A model generated the notes under the pieces. That model did not search any database. It worked only from the letters and a program-made list of their open reading frames with translations, and was not told where the DNA came from. Shown here one piece after another: positions 56,018 through 64,000 of a stretch of 64,000 nucleotides of DNA. The DNA lies in the NCBI GenBank assembly GCA_949130495.1, contig OX422219.1, positions 262,927,111-262,991,110 of the forward strand, in the 5' to 3' direction. A program made the position numbers and the translations under genes. Every line of letters begins with the position of its first letter. Positions within the stretch are counted from its first letter, which is position 1. This DNA is from Sambucus nigra. Taxonomy: Eukaryota; Streptophyta; Magnoliopsida; Dipsacales; Adoxaceae.

Positions 56018-57683
56018 ACAAATTCTACATAAAGGGATTGAGAATAATTTATTTCCAAAGAGATACATTCTACTACATTATTATATATTAAAATATTTGC
56101 AGAAAATGCAAATACTCTCTATAGAGGAATATAGAAGAATTATCCCAAATTTAAAACTAAAATGAAGGTCTTCTTGAAATCCCATAAATTCTTCAATTTA
56201 TAGGTGAAATAAGGCTAGGGATATAATTGGAATGGGATGGTTTTATAGGTTAAAATGGGTATTTAGTGTAATAAGGGTAAGGGTAATTTAGGAATGATAA
56301 GTGTGCATGTGAGGCGTGAGGTGTCTTGAGGGCATGTTAGGTAAAAGGGATAAAAGTCATTTAACACATGTGGATTTTTATTTGATTTTAGTTTTGGTTT
56401 TATATGGGTTTTAGGAAGGTAGAATCGGGTAGGATAAGTTTGGGGGTTTTAAAAGGTGTTTAGATAAATGGTTTTTGGTCTTGAAGATGGTTCATGGGTT
56501 GAAAGCTTGTGTTGGATTTGTTGGAGGTGGAAGTGGGTCTAGGTGGGGTCTTGGGTTCATGGTGGGTATTGGTGGTTGTAGAATGGTTTTAATTGAAGGC
56601 GGGTTTTGGGTTTAGAGAGAGAGAAGATATAAAACGGGTTGACGTTTTAATGGAGGAATGAGGTGAAAGAATATGGTGGTGGATTTTTGTTTTAATGGGG
56701 GAAGAGAGAGAGAATAGTGGGAGGCTGAAGATGATGAGAGGAAAGAGAAAATCAAAATTTAATTTTATTTAGTTGGGTGTTTTGAGCATGTGAGGTATGA
56801 GAGGTTATTGTGTGTGTAGGGTGTATGGGAGGAAGGTTTAGGTAAAGGAGTGTATTTGATGTGCTTGTGGTGTGTGGAAGTAAGGTGTGAGTGAGTGAGT
56901 GTGTTAGGTTTATGGGTGTGTATGAAAATAGTGTGTGTTACTTTATTTATATATATATATATACACACACACAACACACACACAATAAAAATATAAAAAC
57001 TCAAACACACACATATAAAATATAAAAAGACTCAAAATAAAAATAAAAATAAAAATAAAAATAAAAATAAAAATAAAAATAAAAATAAAAATAAAAATAA
57101 AAATAAAAATAAAAATAAAAATAAAAATAAAAATAAAAATAAAATAAAAATAAAAATAAAATAAAAATAAAAATAAAAATAAATTATAAAAATATAAAAC
57201 AAAGAACACTAAAAATATAATAAAGAAAATATTAAACAAACACCTAAATATATACAGACACTGACATGACAACATGCACAATTATATAGTATTTACATAA
57301 AATAATAAAATACTAAAAAATAAAGACCCTAAAATAAAATAAAAATAATAAATTAAAAATAAAATAAAAAGAAATTAAAATGATACAACCTGAATAACAT
57401 ATATAACTATATTAAAAATAAAAATAATAATACCACACACACACTGAGTAATTATAGGAGAGGCTAGGGATGGTCTAGGCTAGTTTATGGGACAAGTATT
57501 TTGTATGGAAGTTGTTTAGGCTATTTTAATCACACATTTGCCTTGATTTGAAGCGTTTGATACCACAAATGCCATTTAACCTATAAGAAAGACAAATACA
57601 CACATAATGGCAATTTTATCGAGAATTAACAATTAAAAATCGTTTATTTGGAATATTATTTCAACACTTTTGGATGCTTATCA
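56018..57683 (-). mobile_element. Second, left-truncated copy of LTR X
   Basis: Co-linear with about 33080-34638 and ends TTATCA at 57683, the full terminus that is interrupted in the first copy. The first ~510 bases of LTR X are missing. It is followed by TTTTT and then by protease of element T. It contains an expanded hexanucleotide run. No coding capacity is seen; the long Phe-Ile frame on the minus strand is the run itself. Confidence 0.7.
57029..57183. repeat. TAAAAA hexanucleotide microsatellite
   Basis: About 25 units of AAAAAT/TAAAAA with a few five-base units. The first LTR X copy has only short, irregular versions (34100-34390), so the expansion happened after duplication. Confidence 0.92.
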
Positions 57684-57907
57684 TTTTTCTCCTGAGAAGC
57701 CAATTAGTGGTCGGTGATAAGCTTCATGCTTTCTGTCTCTTAATCTAAAACCCATGAAGTAGTTGTAGAACAAAAGATCAGCGGAATTACTATCGTCGGC
57801 CAGAATTCTTGCAACCTTACTTTCACGTACCATCATAGAGACGACTAATGGATCTTCATATGGATATAACACGCCGTACAAGGCATCGGTGATCTTTGTT
57901 TACTTTC
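57684..57907 (-). pseudogene. Element T protease, amino-terminal part
   Basis: The minus-strand frame from 57881 reads LYPYEDPLVVSMMVRESKVA then RILADDSNSADLLFYNYF and RPLIGFSGEK. The usual Tat protease centre is VLVDxGSSAD, so DDSNSAD holds the active site with changes at the Gly. The frame would join to VYPVGT at 32566, which places LTR X, the array and block B between two halves of one protease. Confidence 0.75.
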
Positions 57908-57917
57908 CCAAGTCAGG

Positions 57918-59254
57918 TGTTGAAGAGTGCACTTTTGTTTAAATAAAGGAATTATTTAATTAAACACAATTTTTCAATTAAATCCTAAAAACATGCATCT
58001 AGATGATTTATCAAATAAAATAAATATAGCATATGACACAACATATCACGAAAAATTCCCGCAGGGCAAAACCATATTATTTTCACTATAATTTCTAAAG
58101 AATGGATACACGGATTATAATGAAAATAAGAGTGACATACAAAAATAACCATAGGTGTCGGTTCCGATGCCATCGGCTGGAATCTCCCACAAGAATTCCA
58201 GATGGGCAGCAATGAAGAAGATACCGACATCTCCACAAAATACTCCAAAATGAGTAAGAATAATCTCTTGAAGGTTTATAATGTGAAAATGATAAATGGG
58301 AATTAAGTGTGCATTTATAAGGAAAGAAAATGGCCTAAAAAACAACTTTGGGAAAACATGGTTGATTTTGGGCCGGATTTTGCTCAACACGCTACAAAAG
58401 GAATTTGACCAGCAAATAGTGGTGATAGAATTTGACACAGAAATCGAGGTCGACAGCGTCGTTCGAACGACATTGGATGTCCCCCGAACGAGAACACGTG
58501 TCGTTCGAACGACATCACGCGAGATGCTATGTCGTTCTAACGACAGTGACATATCATTTGAACGAGTACGCCTTCCCAAAAAGTCCATTTCAGCTAAGAA
58601 AAAATTCTGCATTTGATAAAAAATAATTTCAGACTTCAAAAAATGTTTTCTAAAAAACTCCCAAATATTCATGCAAATATAAACAACTCCAATTAATCAT
58701 TTTACGGATAGTGCATCGTGGAGTTGTGGGAAACAGTTAAGCAGTACGTAGCATGAAGCTTAATGCACGTGTGAAGATGATGGATGCATGGATTCGGATA
58801 AAGGCAGTTGTGATTGATCGAGATGACGTGTCGAATGTAGCGGTATCAGACATATAAATTGTGATCTAGGAAAAACAGAAAATTCCTAGATTCTACCTAG
58901 ACATTTATAAAATTGTGTCCTTACAAAGCTTCCCCTATGTCTAGGCCGGTACATACATAAAAAATCCGAATTACGCAAACTCCCAAAAACATATAAGATA
59001 ATATCCCCATTAAACCCTCAAACTGAGAACATTAAGTGACATGTCTTCAATAAAACTTTAGCATCTTCAAATCATTTAACACTTCAAAAACTCCCAAAGC
59101 TTTTCTTATCAGGGTGTGCAATCCAATAGATATCAGCTTTGAACCTACACACATGAGAAAAAGCAGATACCCGTGACACGCAACAGTTTGAAATATAATG
59201 ATATGCAAAAATCAAAGATCAATGAGGTTTAAGCAAATCATAGACAAATCAACA
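57918..59254 (-). mobile_element. Candidate 3' LTR of the copia remnant
   Basis: The stretch starts TGTTG (57918) and ends CAACA (59254), the usual copia terminal inverted repeat, and lies on the 3' side of a minus-strand copia pol. A purine tract is at 59276-59290, about 20 bases away rather than abutting, so the edge is uncertain. It holds a TTCGAAC palindrome cluster. The 185-codon minus-strand frame here has no recognisable domain. Confidence 0.4.
58459..58566. repeat. GTCGTTCGAACGAC palindrome cluster
   Basis: GTCGTTCGAACGAC at 58459 and 58500, with decayed copies CCCGAACGAG, GTCGTTCTAACGAC (58532) and ATTTGAACGAG. The core matches the element A family although the host sequence is unrelated. 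Confidence 0.82.
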
Positions 59255-59275
59255 AGATTTTCTCCACCATAATTC

Positions 59276-59290
59276 ATTCTCCCCCTTTTT
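59276..59290 (-). other. Candidate copia polypurine tract
   Basis: The minus strand reads AAAAAGGGGGAGAAT, the type found before 3' LTRs of SIRE-like copia elements. Confidence 0.5.
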
Positions 59291-60616
59291 ATGATGTCCC
59301 CAAAATAGACAGATATGAGAGGCATAAATATGAAAAATGTCACAAAAAAATATCTATTTTTGATTTTTTCAAAATTTTTACTCAAAATATACAACAAAGA
59401 ATTAAAGAATCTTCTAAAAAAATTTTACAACAAAGAATTAAAGAATCTTCTATTTTTGATTTTTTTTTTAAAATTTGTGCACAACAAGGAATCACGCCAT
59501 GAAAGAACACAAAAACAACCAAGCCGATGATAGCATAAATGTAGGGATGTGAACACATTCGATAGGTAAATAAACTCAATCAGTCATATTTGCACGATGC
59601 ATACATGTACTCCTAACAAATGAACATCAAAAGTATCATTTGGTGTAAAAATTATTGAATTTAGATGACATCGTCTTAATCAAATCAACAAATCGAAGTC
59701 AAAGTGATTTCCACACCAATAATGTCCAAAACTATATACCGATTTTTCAAGATTTTCAAGGACGTACAAACCCGTTTAAATTTTCCAACCAAACTCCCTT
59801 AGATGTATATTTTTGAATAAAGGTGATCTAAATTCTCAAACTTTGGAGAGTTGATGGTGAAACCTAATGGACCATATTTGGCATGTATTGCTTTTTATTG
59901 CCTTTAAATTTTTCGGGCTCTTTTAACCTCTTTAGACCCCGGATAATAAAATTCCTCAAATTTTTAGGTCCATTTTAACGGTGGCTTTAGCACAAAGGAT
60001 AGATGATTACCTTTCGGAGCCCCTCCCAATTTTTAAAATACCACACAATCTCACCAAACGGTTTTTACATACACACCTTTCTTATCAAGTTTTATTACGC
60101 TTGGTTCGTTTTACGGACATGATTGAGTGAAAACACCCAACCAACATGTGATAAGACAAGCACAATAATCAAACAAATTCGTGCAAGTGTGTAATAAAGG
60201 AAATCATGAGTCAAACATATAGGAAGTAACACTTAATTACATCTTAATGACTCAAAACATTATAAAGCACAAGGATGACATGATATTTTTTCTCGAAACA
60301 CTATCAAATAGTCACATGAGTAAATGGATTGAAATTGTGACTTGGCTATCTTAAATTCTCATCCATAAAAGGTGTAAATAAAATACAAAAATCTTTTTGT
60401 TCATTTCTAAAATTTTTATAATAAGAAAATCTTTTTGTTCTTTTCTAAAATTTTTATAATAAGAAAATATTTTTGTCTTTTCTAAAAATTTTATAAAAAG
60501 AAAATCTTTTTGGTCCTTTTTAAAAAAATAAATAAATACACATGATAGAATCTAGCAACAAGAATCAGTTTATATGAAAATGACAAAGCATCCTATCCTA
60601 GACAAGGACCAGCCCT
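59291..60616 (-). mobile_element. Region between copia RNase H and PPT, no gene seen
   Basis: AT-rich, without long frames. SIRE-like elements may carry an extra frame here; I recognise none. Two short tandem repeats are present: about 59389-59455 (ACAACAAAGAATTAAAG units) and about 60390-60520 (TCTAAAATTTTTATAATAAG units). Confidence 0.55.
60390..60520. repeat. Tandem repeat of about 38 bases
   Basis: Three to four decaying units of CTTTTTGTTC-TTTCTAAAATTTTTATAATAAGAAAAT type. Confidence 0.75.
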
Positions 60617-61417
60617 TCAGTCAACTGTGCAAATCCCTAAAGACTTCCTAAGACTTTTGAATCTAAGGGCATCTAAAGGTTTCGTGACAATATTGGCTAA
60701 CTGACGGTCAGAGGGTACGTAACTCAGGGATACGACTTTCTCCTCCACTAGTTGTCGTATAAAGTGCTCGCGTATCCTGATGTGCTTTGTGTGTGAATGC
60801 TGGACTGGATTGCGGGATATGTGTATTGTGCTCGTGTTACCACAGGAAATGGTCATGGTGTCTTGTGAAATCCCATAATCCTCCAACATTTGTTTCATCC
60901 ATAAGAGTTACGTGCAATTACTCCCAATGGCGATGTACTCAGCCTCCGCAGTGGACCACGAGATGGAGTTTTGCTTCTTGTTCAACCAGGAGACAAGAGT
61001 AGAACAAAAATAAAAACACCCACCAGAAGTGCTCTTACAACTATCTACATCCCCATCCCAATCAGCATCCTAATAGGCAAACAAACGGTCATCGATATCA
61101 AAGGAATACCAAATACCATATGAGAGAGTCCCACTCACGTATTTGATAATACATTTTACAGCGAGTAAGTGTGACTCTTTCGGGGATGCCTGATATCGCG
61201 CACAGACTCCAACACTAAAGGCTATGTCGAGATGACTGGCTGTCAAGTATAGAATACTACCTATCATACTCCGATACAAGTTTTGCTCTACGTCCTTGCC
61301 TGAAGTGTCCTTACTAAGCTTAATAGAAATACTCATAGGTGTATGCGCATGCTTAGCGAAGTCGAAACCAAATTTCTTCACTAGGTCTCTAGCATACTTG
61401 GACTGGGAGATGAACAT
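60617..61417 (-). pseudogene. Copia RNase H and RT connection
   Basis: Minus-strand pieces: MFISQSKYARDLVKKFGFD and SMIGSILYLTASHLDIAFSV (61417-61070), then DADWDGDVDSCKSTSGG and WSTAEAEYIAIGSNCT (about 61069-60905), then MKQMLEDYGIS, HTKHIRIREHFIRQLVEE and LADIVTKPL-type LANIVTKPLDALRF (60898-60617). This is the full C-terminal order of Ty1/copia pol. A few stops separate the pieces. The RNase H acidic residues are present. Confidence 0.88.
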
Positions 61418-62070
61418 CCCATCCTCTAGCTAACGAACCTGTAGACTAAGGAAGAAAGTATGCTCACCTACCATTCTCATCTCAAACTCACTTTTCATCT
61501 CCTTCTCAAAGTGGGGAGCATGTGGATCCAAAGACTATGTCGTCCACATAGACTCGGGCAACCAAAATAACAACGTCATCTCTCCTAATGAACAACGTCA
61601 TATCAACTCCCCCTCTCTTAAAGCCACGGGCTAAGAGATAGGAAGTAAGCCTCTCGTACCAAGCACGGGGTTCTTGCTTCAAACCATACAAGGCTTTCCT
61701 TAGATAGTATACGTGCTCCCAGTGCGTAGGGTCTTCAAACCCTTTTGGTTAAGCCACATAAACCTCTTCCTGTAAAATGCCATTAAGAAAGGCATTGTTG
61801 ACATCCATCTGATATAACTTGAAGTGCAGATGGCATGCGATGGCGAGTAGTAAGTGGACGGACTCAAGCCTCGCAACATGAGCAAATGTCTCCCCAAAGT
61901 CTACACCTTCAATCTTTGTGTAGCCTTGAGCGACCAACCTACCCTTATTTATGATTAGGGTACCATTTTTATCTATTTTATTCTTGAAAATCCACCTGGT
62001 ACCTATCACATTAGTCTCACTAGGTCGGGGACATTTTCCCAGACATTATTCTTTTTAAATTGAAGCAACT
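61418..62070 (-). pseudogene. Copia reverse transcriptase
   Basis: The minus strand gives IGTRWIFKNKIDKNGTLI, RLVAQGYTKIEGVDFGETFA, YQMDVNNAFLNGILQEEVYV (62009-61749), MYGLKQEPRAWYERLTSYLL and ARVYVDDIVFGST (61691-61506). The polymerase centre is YVDD. Normal copia forms would be ETFAPVAR and MDVKSAFLNG. Frame breaks lie near 61748-61700 and 61505-61418. Confidence 0.88.
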
Positions 62071-62334
62071 CATCCTACATGGAAGATATCCAGTGTTCAT
62101 CCTTGAGTGCTTCTTTATGATTCTTGGGCTCGACTATGGACTGTAGGGAAAATGATTAATAGCGTTCTCTAGCTGAGAACGAGTCTTGACCCCTAAAGTG
62201 GGATCGCCAACAATGGCAGAAGGATTATGACTCTTGCGAACCCAAGCAGGTGTGTCCCCTAACATGGGAGTAGAGTCCACAGAGTGTGGGCGAGGGACAA
62301 GTAAGTCACTACCAGAAAAGTCCTCATCCTCACA

Positions 62335-63321
62335 CTAAAGGCTAGGATCAATAAACATCGAAGGTTCGTCATCTTGCATGGTGACGTTTATTGAATCCAT
62401 AACCTTATAGCTCTTTAGGTTAAAAACCCGGTATGCTCTACTATTTGATGAATATCCTAGCAATATTCCCTCATCACTCCGGGAGTCAAAATTTCCTAGT
62501 TTCTCTCTATCTCGTAGGATGTAGCATTTACTCCTAAAGACACGAAAATAAGCAAGATTGGGTTTCTTGCCAATCCATAATTCATAAGGCGTCTTAAGTG
62601 TGTGTGGACGTAGGTAGACCCTATTCACCGTATGGCATGCAGTAGACACCGCCTCTGACCAAAATCTCCTAGCAACCTTACAACCTAGAAGCATAGATCT
62701 AGACATTTCTTGAACCGTCCTATTTTTTCTCTTAACAATCCCATTTTACCGAGGATTCTTCACGGCTAAAAACTTATGTTTAATTCCTAAGCTATCACAG
62801 TAAAGATCTAACTTTGCTTCCTTAAATTCTATGCCATTGTCATTACATATCCTGTTAATAGTGACTCTTTGTTGATTTTGCAGGACACGAAACTTAGATG
62901 TTAAAAACTCTACAGCATCGGATTTCTCTCTCAGAAAACCTACAAATGAATATATGGAGAAATCATCTACCATTACGAGGATATACCTCTTACCACCCAC
63001 ACTCTCAGTATGAGTAGGACCCATAAGATCCAAGTGAATTAACTCAAGCACACAGGAGGTGCTAATGGAATGCAACTTCCTATAGGAACTTCGGATTTGC
63101 TTTCCCAGCTGACAGGGTCCACAAACAGTGGAAGTTGGCTTTCCAAGAGATGGTAAGCCACGTACTAGGTCCTTTCTAGCTAAACGTGTCCAATATCTTA
63201 TGTTCACGTGACCTAGATGTTGGTGCCACAGATCCATAGGAGTGATCATGCCGCTGTTGCAGACAAGTGAGGATGTGGGCACAATCCCATAACAATTATC
63301 TTTTGTCCTCACCCCTTGCAC
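62335..63321 (-). pseudogene. Copia integrase
   Basis: HHCC region LWHQHLGHVNIRYW with CGPCQLGKQ (63230-63100), core with LIHLDLMGP and MVDDFS, second Asp in ICNDNGIEF, then after a stop near 62745 the segment GIVKRKNRTVQEM, and SRSMLLGCKVARRFWSEAV to 62335. The catalytic Glu, normally in GVVERKNRT, is Lys here, so the enzyme could not work even without the stop. Wording such as LDLMGPTHTESVGGKRYILVMVDDFS suggests the SIRE/Maximus group. Confidence 0.87.
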
Positions 63322-63650
63322 TAAAAGTTTACCGGATTAATTATAGACATTACACACATCCTGGTCAAACTTAACGGCAAAGTCATTGTCGCACAACTGG
63401 CTAATGCTGAGAAGGTTTGCCTTCAAACCTTTGACGTACAAAATATTCTCTAGCTTAGGAAATCCTGGTAACATAATTGTACAACGTCCTACAATGCTAG
63501 ACTTTCTTCCGTATCCAAAGGTGACTCTACCATCCTTATAATCCTCTAGGTAGGTAAATAATTAGACATCACCTGTCATATGTCTGGAGCACCCACTATC
63601 AAAATACCAATGTGAGGTATTATGTTCTTTGAGAGCGATATGAATAACAA
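63322..63650 (-). pseudogene. Copia protease
   Basis: WYFDSGCSRHMTGD (about 63615-63570) holds the DSG active site; further on come VTFGYGRKSSIVGR and LYVKGLKANLLSISQLCD. There is a TAA directly after MTGDV. Gag and everything upstream is lost at the junction near 63650. Confidence 0.87.
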
Positions 63651-64000
63651 GGGCCTCTCTTGCTGAAGTACTCCCCCCAAGTCCCCGTAAAGAGGCATCG
63701 GTGTAAACCAGATACTCCATGCCCGACTTAGGTAAAGCAAGGACCGGTGTTGAAGTAAGCTTGTCTTTCAGCTCGTCAAAATCCAATTGACAAGCATCGT
63801 TCCAAACGTATGGTACCCCCTTGTGAGTCAGGTTCGTCAATGGACCCGCTATTTTAGAGAACCCTCGAATGAATCTCCTGTAGTATCCGAATAACCCAAA
63901 GAAACTACGTACTTTCATCGGTGTCGTGGGCTGTCCGCACTCCCTCACCGTTGACATTTTACTCGCGTCAACTGCTATCCCCTGTTCAGAAACAACATGC
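63651..64000 (-). pseudogene. Tekay-like RT connection and RNase H start, window-cut
   Basis: The minus strand reads [60 protein letters not shown] and [14 protein letters not shown], closely parallel to 19050-19380 of element A but a different copy. A one-base insertion after GLGG shifts the frame, and in that frame the gypsy sequence runs on into the copia protease. Confidence 0.88.

Noticed and set aside
56943..57281. 112-codon Phe-Ile repeat protein on the minus strand
   Set aside because: It is only the TAAAAA microsatellite read in one frame.
58115..58672. 185-codon minus-strand open frame
   Set aside because: It lies in the candidate copia LTR, crosses the palindrome cluster and has low-complexity composition. 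There is no recognisable domain or related copy.
1..64000. Host protein-coding genes, rRNA or tRNA genes
   Set aside because: None is recognisable; every coding trace belongs to a transposable element.

Overview
The window looks like a stretch of plant (angiosperm-type) heterochromatin made almost wholly of nested, decayed LTR retrotransposons. The reasons are plant-lineage Ty3/gypsy elements (a chromodomain Tekay-like element and Tat-like fragments with a second RNase H), a SIRE/Maximus-like Ty1/copia remnant, a hAT transposon with a plant-type transposase and a short intron, initiator-Met PBS sites, and no recognisable host gene. I cannot name the species. Lineage names come from remembered protein families and were not searched.

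Layout: (1) 1-3267, a minus-strand Tat/Athila-type element reduced to two long LTRs around a 318-bp internal remnant. (2) 3268-4358, a remnant of another minus-strand LTR. (3) 4359-13466, two minus-strand elements, M1 and M2, each with a ~3-kb 3' LTR and its polypurine tract; M2 keeps a broken integrase and RNase H. (4) 13467-24189, a complete plus-strand Tekay-like element A (10.7 kb, two LTRs, PBS, gag-pol, PPT, 5-bp duplication GCATA) that split M2; M2 resumes at 24190. (5) 24374-34638, an old minus-strand Tat-like element T split by a solo LTR (25058-28015, duplication GTTTT), by LTR L (29571-32516) and by LTR X (32567-34638). (6) 34639-51653, a three-LTR tandem array of a gag-only element, flanked by CTTAT and carrying a nested solo LTR (36904-39839, duplication TTTAG). 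(7) 51654-57907, the PPT end of X, a second copy (block B) of the T/L/X segment, a hAT element (54181-56017) and the amino-terminal protease piece of T. (8) 57918-63650, a minus-strand copia remnant. (9) 63651-64000, a minus-strand Tekay-like fragment.

The genes do not act together as a host system; they are retroelement polyproteins broken mostly by stops at former CAG, CAA, CGA or TGG codons. Element A has the best-kept coding region: twelve in-frame stops and one frameshift.

The most interesting structure is in the LTRs. Five otherwise different gypsy LTR families, in ten copies, share one architecture: a GA-rich leader ending in a splice-donor-like AAG|GCAAGT, then a cluster of short palindromes whose sequence is private to each family (TTCGAA, ATCGAT, AATCGATT, ACCGGT, GTCGAC), then an acceptor-like YAG joined to a conserved block GTGCCCAGCCACAAGG. 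Another perfect acceptor, TTGTTTCAG, sits directly before the gag ATG. This suggests a spliced leader intron and palindromes confined to unspliced genomic RNA, where they could act as dimerisation or packaging signals. That is inference, but it is directly testable.
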